DNA from: Rehmannia glutinosa
Taxonomy: Eukaryota > Streptophyta > Magnoliopsida > Lamiales > Orobanchaceae
Assembly (NCBI GenBank): GCA_016081115.2
Contig: JABTTQ020000658.1
Location: forward strand, 157,509 to 221,508
Reading direction: 5' to 3'
Length of the DNA: 64,000 bases
Part shown: piece by piece, positions 33,864 to 44,720 of the stretch
How the letters are laid out: every line of letters begins with the position of its first letter
How positions within the stretch are numbered: the first letter of the stretch is position 1
The notes under the pieces: generated by a model
The model's input: the letters and a program-made list of their open reading frames with translations, nothing else
What the model was told of the DNA's origin: nothing
Database searches by the model: none
Program-made: the position numbers and the translations under genes

Positions 33864-34964
33864 TGTAGATAGAAAATTAATATTTTTCTTTATGAATTTT
33901 AATTATTTTCTGTTTATAGCCGAGTAGACATGGGAAAGATTAAGATCGACCTGCCAAGTCGGTTGAGCAGAGAAGGATCCTTTTAAAAAAAAATTGACAA
34001 GATGAATTGGAAAAAGTCAACGACGATCGAGATGAAATGGCACACAAACATGCCACCTGTAAAGCCAATGCCAACACAATAAGACAAATAGTAAAATATT
34101 GTTGTGAACCATGCAACTCATGCAAAATAAGGAGATGACAAGTGTTTCACTCAAGATTTGATGTAATATTACCCTCTCACTAATTGTATTAGTATAAATA
34201 GACCTCATTTATAGTAAGGAAAATACTTTTGGGCACCAGTAATAAATGCTCTGTAATTAATACAACTTGCTGGCAATTGACTAGAGTTCGAGCTCAGTTT
34301 TTCCAATAAAGTATATTTTAATTCCAGTCCTTGGTCTATTTGCAGTTATTTTATTGTCTTATTTTAAATCCAGCCACAGAAATGCGTCATTGATCGAAAC
34401 CGGCGTAAGTGTTTTCAAATTAGTAAAACATCTTAATTCTAATCAAACATCATTGATATCAATCTAATTTCTGAATAATAAGTGGAATTTCTGAATTCTT
34501 GTTATTTTCAAAACCTTAAAACTAAAAATAAGTGGAATTTCTGAATTCTTGTTAAAAGTGAGTAAAATAAATAACAGTGAAAATATGGGAAAATTCCAAT
34601 GCAATGAACAAACGACCTTTAGGAGGTTTCAAAGGTTCAAAAGGGTTTGTATGTAGGTCCCGAATGGGCTGTTTGTTGGTCCAATTTTAGATGGGCTTAT
34701 GACAAAAATACCCATATTTAACTCAATGTCAGTTTTTTACGCCTTTTTATGCAATTTTACCTAAATTTACGCTTTTCGGTGCAATTTTATCTAAATTTAC
34801 GCTCCCCGCTCTTTTTTTTACACAACAATAGGCTCCAGCAAAAATTCCCGGAAAATTGTACGCTTTGTTTCAACATTGTTTCAAACATGTTTAATTTCTG
34901 TGTTTCAACATTGTTTCAAACATGTTTCTAACATGTTTCAAACATGTTTCTGTGTTTCAACATT
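33864..34964. other. spacer with LTR-like and minisatellite-like sequence
   Basis: No gene seen. TATAAATA near 34192 and an AATAAAG near 34305 recall an LTR fragment without clear ends. From 34860 to 34972 GTTTCAACATTGTTTCAAAC and ACATGTTTC motifs repeat in tandem. Confidence 0.45.
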
Positions 34965-34972
34965 GTTTCTAA

Positions 34973-36364
34973 TAGGGGTGCCAATTTGGGTTGGGTCCGG
35001 GTTCGCGTGTCAAAAACAGCCGACCCGGACCCGACCTGTTTAATTATTCGTGTCAGAATCTTGAACTCGGACCCGACCTGCTTATTTCACAGGTAACCCG
35101 GACCCGACCCACTTAACCCGTCTAATAAAATTATTTTAATATATATTTAATATTTTTAACTGAATAAATTTATTTTTTTCAGAATCATGCATTATTCGAT
35201 CAATAAAAAATATTATAATTCACAACACACAAAAAGAAATGACATAATTGCTCAAATAACATAACATACTAATCATATTTTGAGGACAATATTCAAAAAG
35301 ATATGCATAATAATAACTGATAAGGGCAAAATACGGTTTGGGCCGACCTGACAGGTCTATGGCATTGGGCCGACCTAGCAAGGCCCATAATATTGGGCCG
35401 ATCTGTTGAGCATTAGATATTGGGCCGATCTGTGGAGGCTTGCAGCATGAGGTTGATCTAGGGCTTATAAGTATTGGGCCGGCCCCACGAGCCCATAAAT
35501 AGGTGGAAGGCTTATCATATGGGCCGACCGTCGCCCGAGTACAAGTGGTTGTATGAGTGACTTGTTGTGAGGTCGGTGTGTTAGCCGACTTATCGAGTCG
35601 CACAAGAGTCGACGATTTGTTGTTGACCCATCGAAGTCTAACATGACTTCGAAGGAAGAGGTCGGCTCGGCTCGAGAGAGATGCATGAGTAATCGAGGAT
35701 GCCTGAAACTTAAGGGCTTCGCACAATACAATGGACCGACGTGTCTCCGAAAAACAGTCGGAGCTATGGTCTTACGGGCGTAAAATTAGGGTTTTTAAGA
35801 GATCCGATCCTAAACTAATGATGACTCGACACCAAATCACGGAATCCCGGATTTTACGGAAACCCTAATCCTAGCTAAGGTATAAAGGCCCAAGCCAGTG
35901 TTCATTCTAACCTAATCTCTCATTTTTATTTACATTGTTTTTCTCTCTCTAGCCTTTACTTTCTTTCTTTCCAATACACCGACTTAAGCATCGGAGAGGT
36001 ACGCGGAGCCCCCTCCGCCCCCTGTTGTGCGGGGTTTTGCGGAGGACGTCGTCTTGGAAGGTGGTCGGCGAGGAGAAGTAGTTTTGGGAGCAACCAATAA
36101 CAAATACATAATTAATGAGGTTTTATCATTTGAGTTTTAAAGATATTTCTTGTTTGTTGTTTTTTTCTTACAATTAATCATTAAACGGGTTAGACGGGTT
36201 AAACGGGTCATAGTAGGTTGACCCGGACCCAACCTATTTAATTGGCAGGTTAGTCGGGTCCGACCCAATTTTGACCCGGACCCACGAAGCCTGGACCCAT
36301 ACCCATTAATTTCGTGTTAGGTTCGTGTCGGGTTTGCGTGTCGGGTCCTAAATTGACACCCCTA
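34973..36364. mobile_element. non-autonomous hAT element (interrupted by a solo LTR)
   Basis: GTTTCTAA at 34965-34972 and 36365-36372 is a perfect 8-bp target duplication. The ends TAGGGGTGCCAATTTGGG and the inverse TAGGGGTGTCAATTTAGG form the TIR. Just inside both ends are ACCCGAC-type motifs in inverse orientation. Without the inserted LTR the element is about 608 bp. No transposase is present. Confidence 0.92.
35318..36096 (+). repeat. 779-bp solo LTR nested in the hAT element
   Basis: It starts TGATAAGGGC and ends GAGCAACCA, flanked by the perfect 5-bp duplication ATAAC (35313-35317 and 36097-36101). A TATA box (TATAAAG at 35881-35887) precedes CGACTTAAGCATCGGAGAGG, typical of plant Ty3/gypsy LTRs. 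No internal region is present, so it arose by LTR-LTR recombination. The minus-strand frames at 35220-35731 are chance. Confidence 0.92.
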
Positions 36365-36372
36365 GTTTCTAA

Positions 36373-37100
36373 CATGTTTCTTTTAATAAAAATAGGTAAA
36401 AAATTATATTTAAACATCGAAAACTTCATTGAAACAACAAAGAAATATCAGAACAACATTAAAAAAGGTATGGAAACAACCCAGAAACAACGTAAAAAAT
36501 ATTTAAAACACAACATGAATAAAAAGAGCTTAAAAATTGTATTTACACATTGAATACCACATGAAAACAAAAAAAAATTATTAGAACAACATTAAAAATA
36601 TTATAAAACAACACCGAAACAATAGAAACAATGTACAAAATAATATATGAATAAAAAACAACATAAAAAATAGGTTATAGTTATTTAGAAACATCGAAAC
36701 AACATAGAAACAACATAGAAACAATAAAGAAACAAATTTAAACAACCTCGAAACAACTTATATAACATATAAAACAATGCATGAACAAAAAAACAAAAAA
36801 AAAATCAAAAAATAGCAAGGAACGTTAAAAAAAAAATTAGGTACAAAAGTAAAAAAATAGGCACAAGAGTAATATAAGCGTATTGTGTGGTAATGGTACA
36901 AAAAACAACGTATTCTGTGTAATTTCCCCATTTTAGAATATGTCCTCATTCAGAAATCATGCATTTGCTCCCTCTAAGTTCTAAGCCTGGAGAAGAAAAT
37001 AGAATAATACTATGTATCACCTCTTAATTTTATGACCTTTCTTTTTCAAACCTCTTTCGATTTTGCTAGGAGAGTATTGAAATAAGTTCACTTGGTTGGA
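36373..37100. repeat. AAACAAC-rich repeat region
   Basis: GAAACAACATNGAAACAAC-type motifs recur to about 36790. They are the inverse of the GTTTC repeats left of the hAT element, so the hAT seems to have landed inside an older inverted-repeat element. No gene seen. Confidence 0.5.
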
Positions 37101-37108
37101 TTTAAACA

Positions 37109-37397
37109 GGGGATAATTACAAAAACACCCTTGAGATTTAGGCTAATTACAAAGAAAAAAAACAGGGATGTTTCAAAATTACCAAAAACTCTTTGAGGTT
37201 TGATTCCATCTTACATTTTCTCCCTTCATAAACAACAAACATTTCAAAACCTCCATGATATTTCTAGAAATATTAATTGCAGTTGATCCCTCAATTTTAA
37301 GGCATAATCAAACCTGATGGGGCTTTTTGTAATTTTGAACATCTATAGGTTTTTCTGTAATTAGCCCAAACCTCAGAGGGTCTTTTGTAATTATCCC
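37109..37397. mobile_element. 289-bp MITE with perfect 8-bp target duplication
   Basis: TTTAAACA flanks both sides (37101-37108 and 37398-37405). The ends GGGGATAATTACAAAAACAC and the inverse of GTCTTTTGTAATTATCCC form TIRs that extend about 40 bp. Inside, a second inverted pair contains TTTGTAATTTTGAA. No coding sequence. Confidence 0.88.
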
Positions 37398-37405
37398 TTT
37401 AAACA

Positions 37406-39940
37406 ATCAATATTTTCCATACAATATAGGATCTCACATTTTGAAACGCGGAACGAAAAACAAAAAATGTAAAATCTAACTCGTGATAAATACTACTTAG
37501 CCTAATTGCAAAATTGGTCCTATGAGAGTTTTCAATCGTTTAGGAGTTTTATTGTTGTAGTGTTTTAATCCTCTAAATATTTGTTTTGTAAGTATTTTTA
37601 GGGCGGTTGAATATTATTAAGTTTGAGATTATTCTCTTTTCCAAAGCTTATCTACGTTATTAACGTATTTAAGATTACTTTGTGTGCGTTATTTATTCTC
37701 GTTACGCTTCTGCCTGCATCAGTCCTGTACCTAAGGGGTTAGCAATTTTAGTCCTATAAATGTTTTAGGTAACAATTTTGATCCCGTGAGATTTTAATTT
37801 TGTGCAATTTTGATCAATAAGTTCTAATTTGTGCAGTTTTGGTCCGATAAGTTCTAATTATGTGCGATTTTGGTCTCAATGAGTGTTCTAATATTTCATT
37901 TGTTCCCACAATATTCTTGTTATTACTTTTTAGCCAAAATACCCAAAATACCTATATATAACCTTAAAAACGTTCTAGGACTAGAATTGTTATTTCAATT
38001 AAACAGTAGAATCGTCTAACACCGAAACTGTCACATCATGAAGTTACAAAACTAAGATTGTCAATCCCTTATTAAGTCAATACTACTCCTTTCACTAATC
38101 AATATAGCATCAATAATAGAGATTGCTAATCAATATAGCATCAAGAAATTAGCAGTTAGCAATAAACCGATGAACCTTTAAAACTTACCAACAAGTTATC
38201 TCATAAATCCGATCAAAAAAAATAAAAAATAAAAAAACAACTTATCTCGTAAATAAACAATCATGAGACAATTAGATAGACATAAAAAATAAAACTCAAA
38301 TCCAACCGTAGAATCTTGAAGCCTCAAGATGAGAGCATGTTATTAATTTTTGTACGTGTGTATAATCATCATGATCAGTGTGTGTTTTTGAGACCCTTGT
38401 TCTTGTCTTCTTGATACAATCTTAATTGACAATTTGGCACTTCAGAAACCTTTGGGCCAAAATAATTTTAATCCCCATTACCTATGTATGATCTCACTGA
38501 ATTAGTGCTATGTACTGTGACACTTTTCTTTTTCATATATGGTTGAATCTATGTTGTTACACACTAAATTAAGTCATGGTGCATTGAAGGTTGAAGGATA
38601 GCCTTTGTATGGCTCAATTAATCCCATATATACATCATATAATTGGCCAAACATAGCATTATGGCTAGGCCAGGACCCATTTGCAGAATTATGGACCTAT
38701 TTTTATTGTTATTATATCTTAAGCATGAATAGTGCACAATATATTACAAAGGGTGCTATGGGTTGTTAGGTTTTGAGAAGCAAGTGCATTAATAGACCCA
38801 CCAAATTATGTTACATTCTCTCATACCTTTTGATTTTGGAACACCCTTTTATAATATTACTTTAGTTTTATCATTATAGTGTGATTAAGTTATTATTTTG
38901 TTTTTTAGTCAGAAATGGATCATCTAAATTTAATTTATGTGAACTTCTTGTGGAGTTCGAGAGAGAAAAGAGAGGAATGCATCTATACATCCACCTCTAC
39001 GTACATACGGATGGATCCACACCCGTTATTAGTTTCGTTCTAAATTTATTTAAGAAAAATATTTTGTATAAATATTTTCAATTATATTTCTTTAAACAAT
39101 GTCATTCGATATTCATGTAATTTTTTTGCAGCAAATTGTATTAATATCAACCACATTCTGTCTCTATTGTTCCCATTTTTGTTTTAGTTGTTTGTGTGTG
39201 TAGCTATAAGTAAAGTCGCTATCAATATTTCAAAAAAGCCTCCACTAAAGAGTAGCTTTAGCTTTTCTCTTATATTAGCCCTTAACACATACATCTAATG
39301 CATTTCAATGCTCCCCACTTACAAGTGTGGTTCATATTGTGTTTTCTTCCTTTCTTTTTTCTTCATAATCCTAATAAAGAAAAAATAAACAAATAAATAA
39401 TAATAAACACCCACCTTATGTATGTATGAAGATCAAAAATTTTCTCATTGCCTATGATATATAACATGATGTAATGCCCACTTGTTATTGTCCCTTCAAA
39501 GTTTAGGTCAAAATATTATTAGTTTTGTTAGAGCTTTCTCAATGTATCTCCTGTGCATGTCAATGTGGAAAGAATCCATAATTATAAGCCCAGATTCTTG
39601 CTTCCTGACGTAAATTAGACACACTCACATTTATATATATTTATTTCTTTATTTTTAATGTATAAATATATATGAGACAATTACTTAAACATGATCTAAC
39701 TTATGTAATACTTCAGATCATTGATTTGTCCTCCGAAGTCGAGAGCATTTCTACTTGAACAAAAACAATTAATAGAAAATTATTTCTAGAAGTTCTATTT
39801 TCTCCATATTTGGAATCAAATATCGTTTTCGATAAAATATGATCAAGTGTTAGATCTCCAACTTGATCTTTGACAAGCTAGCTTATTTATTTATTCTTAA
39901 GAAAAATCGAAAAGAATGAAATATTTGACAGAGTATAATA
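37406..39940. other. AT-rich intergenic spacer
   Basis: No gene seen. A 30-bp motif, GTGCRATTTTGGTC...AAGTTCTAATT, repeats about three times at 37800-37890. AATCAATATAGCATCAA occurs twice at 38098-38155. 38300-39900 shows no repeat that I recognise and may be the most unique stretch of the window. The small frame at 38881-39120 has no recognisable features. Confidence 0.5.
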
Positions 39941-39947
39941 AGGGAAA

Positions 39948-41470
39948 AATTCGCTTTTGGTCCCATTAGACTTACCCCCTGATGATTTTAGTGCCATTAG
40001 ACTTACTTTTATTCCTAAATCGATATTTTTCACCAAAAATAGTCCCATATGACTGGAAAACTGAAATTTTGTTGTTGCTCCGTTAAATAATTAACGGAAA
40101 CCGTTATGATGACAAAATTGGTCTCATAGGACATTAAAATTAAATTTTTAACGACAAAAATGGTCCCATATGACACCAAAGTTAAAATTTTCACCAAAAA
40201 TTGTCTCATTATTCTGTTTTTTTGTTAAATTTAATATTATTGATGATAAAAATTATTTTAAATTTTATATTTTGCGTTATTTATTTAAATTAATATTATG
40301 AATGTCCCACTTGAAAACAAAAAAAAAATCTCTGTCCTTCAATATTTTTCTAAAAACATCTTTTTCTAGTGCGTTTTATTTATTTCCTAAAACAAATTCT
40401 TTTACTTAAAATAACAAATAATTTTCCTATATTTTTTTAAGTTTAAATCACTTCTTGATTTTGAAAAATATATGTAGTTGAACTATCAATAAAATAAAAA
40501 TATTTACGATATTAAATAATTTCATAATTTTTATACATAGGACTTATTTTAAAAAGATTTAGAAAAATACTATTAAAATATTTTAGTATAGTTAAATTAT
40601 AAATACTATTAAAAATATTTTAGTAATGTTAACCTATCTCACATTTTTTTATTTTTTCTTTTTTAAATATTATATTTTTATTTTTTATATTTTTAAATCA
40701 AACTTTTACATTTCCTCAAAAACAAATAATCAAACTTTACATATATACACATACATGCAGTACTTGGTTATATGAGATCAATATCCTGGGGCAAGAACAT
40801 AGGGACCAAAAAAAAAATCAAACTTTACATATATACACATACATGCACTGGGTTTTATATGCATGTATTTGATTTTGTTTTTCGTATTACACATTTACAA
40901 AAATATATTATTTAATATCTACTTTTAAAAGTTATTTTCAGAAAATTTAAATTTTATAACTCGGGTTATAAATTTTATCATTTAAATTACTTTGTTAATT
41001 TTCTAATTAAAATAAATTATACATGTATTGAATCTTTTTTTTTTGTATTACACATTCACAAAAAAAAAATTAATTAACATCTTTTAAAAATTATTTTCCA
41101 GAAAATTTATTTTATATAAGTTGAATTATAAATTTTATCATTTAATTTTACTTGTCAATTTTTTAATTATAACAAATAAAAAATAGTAACTTTACTGATA
41201 ATATATTTTTAAAATAGATATTAGTTATATTTAGTATTTAGAGAAAAATTCACTTTTGGTCCCATTATTTAAGACTGATGATTTTAGTCTCATTGTTCTC
41301 ACTTTTAGTCCCGAATCGCATGTTTGACTTTCAGTTTGACAGGTTTGACCGTTAATTTTTTAATGGTGGGACCATTAGTGAGACAAGAAAAATCTTATGG
41401 GACTATTTTCAATACATAAGACTAAAATCATCGGGAATGTTTCAATGAGATTAAAAGTGAATTTTTAAGT
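39948..41470. mobile_element. TIR element or MITE cluster (GAAAAATTCRCTTTTGGTCC ends)
   Basis: Left end GGAAAAATTCGCTTTTGGTC plus TGATGATTTTAGT at 39948-40010. The same terminus recurs at 41242 and, inverted, ends near 41470. So there is either one ~1.5-kb element containing a second MITE copy (41242-41470), or two MITEs. The interior is AT-rich and without coding sequence. No clear target duplication found. Confidence 0.55.
40725..40849. repeat. 31-bp direct repeats, ~92 bp apart
   Basis: ATCAAACTTTACATATATAC (plus 11 more identical bases) occurs near 40727 and 40819. The stretch between includes an A-rich run. It looks like a small segmental duplication. Confidence 0.75.
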
Positions 41471-41477
41471 GATCAAT

Positions 41478-41629
41478 AAATACAAGTACTATAGTGGTGT
41501 GATAGAAAAGAATATAAAAATATTGAAATCCAACAAGAACCCTGGACATAGATAAATACAAGTACTATAGTGGTGTGATAGAAAAGAATATAAAAATATT
41601 GAAATCCAACAAGAACCCTGGACATAGAT
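41478..41629. repeat. perfect tandem duplication, two 76-bp units
   Basis: Copies at 41478-41553 and 41554-41629 are identical at every base that I compared, starting AAATACAAGTACTATAGTGG and ending CTGGACATAGAT. Identity in such degraded surroundings means a very recent duplication or an assembly artefact. Confidence 0.92.
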
Positions 41630-41717
41630 TTGATTAGACAAGACAATAGCAATGTTCAAATTTAGCAACTGGGCTCAAGTAGACCACTTGTTCAAGAAAA
41701 AAAATGTAGAGATTATG

Positions 41718-41950
41718 CTCCGGAGCAAAGCTCAACTAGTGCAAAAGGTTGGGTTGCGATGACTGCTTTGCTAGTACCCGTAGTGTGAAGGTTCAAATCC
41801 ACTTTATAATATATTGGAGGAGGATTCCTTGTGTGATGACTCAGTATATATAAACAGCTCAGGACCCTAACTCGTAGATACATATCTCGCGATTCATATC
41901 CTCCAAAATTCTCTAGGACAGAGCAGTGGGACCGTTCATCATTTAAGAAG
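41718..41950 (+). mobile_element. tRNA-derived SINE with 14-bp target duplications
   Basis: ATGTAGAGATTATG flanks the element at 41704-41717 and 41951-41964. An AAGCTCAACTAGTGC box A-like motif lies near 41728 and GGTTCAAATCC, a box B match, near 41791. Their spacing fits an internal RNA polymerase III promoter. Length 233 bp. Mobilisation would be by LINE proteins acting in trans. No poly(A) tail is visible; the 3' end reads CATTTAAGAAG. Confidence 0.82.
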
Positions 41951-41964
41951 ATGTAGAGATTATG

Positions 41965-43500
41965 ACAATCATATTAATTGGCAATGCTGGGCAAAGAAAG
42001 TATACCAATATTTCCAACAGGATAAGCCTCCAAAAACGAAAATATGCACACCAATTTTTCTTCTTTGTACGTGTGTGTGTGCAATGTGTAACTGAGTGTT
42101 CAATATGTCTGATGATAGTAATTAAGATTCCAACTTTGTCCGTTGAAAGTACTTGATATCAGCCTTTTTCCATTGGTGTTTTCCTTTTTTTTTTTTTTGC
42201 TTTTTTTGGTTTTGATTTATTTTCTGAGTATAGATGTTGAATAAGAAAAAGGGAAAGCAACGATTGTTTGACATATTAATGTTCTTTCAGATAAGATATA
42301 TAACAATTTTAAATATTTTTTGGAAATAATACACCAAAAAAAAAAACAAATGAAATAGACTCCTAATTAATTATAGCCATACATCAGAATGAAACCAACA
42401 AAAGAATGATCACTTTTCTAATTAAATATTGAAGGTCCAAACATAATATAAAGTGTGTGCAGAACATCTATTCTTACCTAATTGGGAGTTGCAATTTGCA
42501 AAGTGGAGAAGAGGCACAATTGGTGCTTGTGAGCACGAGAAGAATGTAGAACAGTGTATTAGAGAGAGAAATGATGGAAAAATTAAATGATTGCAACAAT
42601 TAAGATTTGTTTGTTCTCATAATCAGGTCTATTAACTTTTTTTTTTCTTTTTAACTTCATAATTTAATTGGCAAAAGGTTAGTGGTGGGAAGTGTAGGGA
42701 TCCAACTACGCGTATATCATAGTAAAATGAGATAATTATAAGAACCACCCTAGAGTTTATCCTTAATTAAAAGAAAATCATTTAATTAACAAATACCTTT
42801 GATATTAATTTGTTTCTGTTTTACAAAAATGCACAATCAATGGGGTAATTTATTAGCTAAATATGAATTCTGGGGACAGTCTCACTCCCACACATGAAGC
42901 GTACCTAAAGATGGAGCCAAGTCCCAACAAATGAGGTCCTATCCTAAAATAAAACGGCGGTGATAGGAAGAGCAACTCACTTGGCTCATAAAATAGGCTC
43001 TTTTTCCATGGTTAATCCATGTGGAAGAACTCACAAGTGACATATTTCAAAAAAAGATAAAAAAATAATAAGAAAGTAAGATGCAATTTTTTTTTAACCT
43101 AATTGGCGAGAGGGTATTTAATTCAAACCTATTGGCTTTTACACTTTCATTATTGGATTCCAACCCTAAACTAAGAACTATCAAACTCTTAAATTTTGGT
43201 GTCTAATTGTTTTATTTAGGCGCATATGCATGACAAAGATCTTCTATGGCAAGCTCCATAGCATTTAATATTTGTTTTTCACACGTATACGTATAAAAGT
43301 TTACACATGACAGATAATATAATTTAATAAATGATAAAATTGCAATAAAGAGTCTTGTGTAGACAAAAACTTGTGTCAGACGGTCTGACGGGTCAAAAAA
43401 CCCGTTAGACGGATCCTAACCCAAAGCCAACAACATTACCAGTCGTATTTTTGTAATATTCCGGGTGGTTACATTTTTTAATATAAAGCAATGATATAGT
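41965..43500. other. AT-rich spacer
   Basis: No gene seen. Near 43370-43420 ACGGTCTGACGGGTC and an inverted partner, CCCGTTAGACGG, form a small hairpin like the one at 22015. Confidence 0.5.
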
Positions 43501-43513
43501 ATCACTAGGCTCG

Positions 43514-44075
43514 AAAAGTATTAATTGTTTCCTAAAAGTATTAATAATCTCTCTTAAATGTAATAGTAATTTTCATGAAAAATATTTTAGTATTCCCTCT
43601 TAAATGTATTTAATAATTCATCTGAAAAGTATTAATATTTCCCCTAAAAAGTATTATTAGTTCCACTGAAAAGCATTAGTTCTTTCCCTGAAAAATTTTA
43701 TAAGTGTCCCTAAAAGTTATTAGTTTTTCTGTTGAAAAGTATTAGTAATTTTTCTCAAAAGTATTAGTAGTTTCATTGAGAAGTATTAGTCTTTTCCCTA
43801 AATGATATTTTAGTAGTTTCTCTGAAAAGTAATAGTATTTCCTCTAAAAAGTATTATTAGTTCATCCTAAAAGTATTAGTTTTTTCCCTGAATTTTTTTA
43901 TTAATGTCCCTAAAAGTTATTAGTTTTTTCCCCTCAAAAGTATTAGTAATCTCCGTTAAAAGTATTAGTAATTTCATTGAAAAGTATTAATCTTTTCCTA
44001 AAAGATATTTTAGTAGTTTATCCGAAAAGTAATAATGTTATCCTGAAAAGTATTACTAGTCCATTTGAAATGTAT
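43514..44075. repeat. minisatellite built on AAAAGTATTAGT
   Basis: About twenty variants of a 22-30 bp unit, (YC)TGAAAAGTATTAGTAATTT, follow each other. A higher-order pattern is visible: the block from CCTAAATGATATTTTAGTAG (43797) recurs in modified form near 43998. No coding frame. Confidence 0.85.
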
Positions 44076-44391
44076 TGATTTTTCCTCATTAGCAGTTCAT
44101 CTTTTAATTTAGTCATGCAAGTTGAAATACAATTGTACAACCTATTAGGAACATTTAGTTGAATGCAATTATGTAGCACAAGCAAAAACCAAATATATTG
44201 TCTTTTTCCTTCGGTTTCCAAGCATAAACCTGATTATCACTCTTTTCAAGTTGAGATGTATTCATTCAAAAATGATTAATGGAAGGAATTTATATATCCC
44301 TGTTTTGCTTCTCCATTGCAGCCAATGTTGTCTTTTCCTTTGATTTCACTCAAAATGTGAAACATTTTCTTTTTATCCTTTTGCTTCACTA

Positions 44392-44530
44392 ATGAAAAAT
44401 TATCTTCCGCTTATAGTCCATGATACTGATAAGGTTAAAGGAATACATGAATTTTCACTTGTTGAGGTTGATGGGTCTGCGCAGGAAACTGAAAAACAAA
44501 GAAAAAGAAACGGATGTATTTTAATCCATA
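44392..44530 (+). other. possible exon fragment, unknown protein
   Basis: The open stretch starts MKNYLPLIVHDTDKVKGIHE and continues FSLVEVDGSAQE up to the Helitron edge at 44531. Composition looks more protein-like than its surroundings, but I recognise no family and no splice signals are clear. It could be a host exon remnant truncated by the Helitron, or chance. Confidence 0.2.
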
Positions 44531-44562
44531 CTAGTGTGCTGACCCGTGCGATGCACGGAAGA
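44531..44562 (-). other. Helitron 3' terminus: hairpin plus CTAG
   Basis: The minus strand reads CCGTGC ATC GCACGG, then GTCAGCACA, then CTAG, then host T. The perfect 6-bp stem close to a CTRR end is the terminator signal for rolling-circle strand transfer. The 3' host base T fits the A/T insertion rule. Confidence 0.9.
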
Positions 44563-44720
44563 TGTAACGATGAGTTGAATTGATATGCTATTCATATGTT
44601 AATGATTTTTCGAATTATGTAATTTGAATGTATACACCTTCCAATTGTAATGAGCAAAAAAAAAAAAAAACAAAGATTACAAACGATGTTTTCAAATTAA
44701 AACACTATTTGTACATATTA

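Noticed and set aside
35220..35731. 168- and 88-residue minus-strand frames
   Set aside because: They lie inside a solo LTR with defined ends and cross its boundary, so they are chance frames in LTR DNA.
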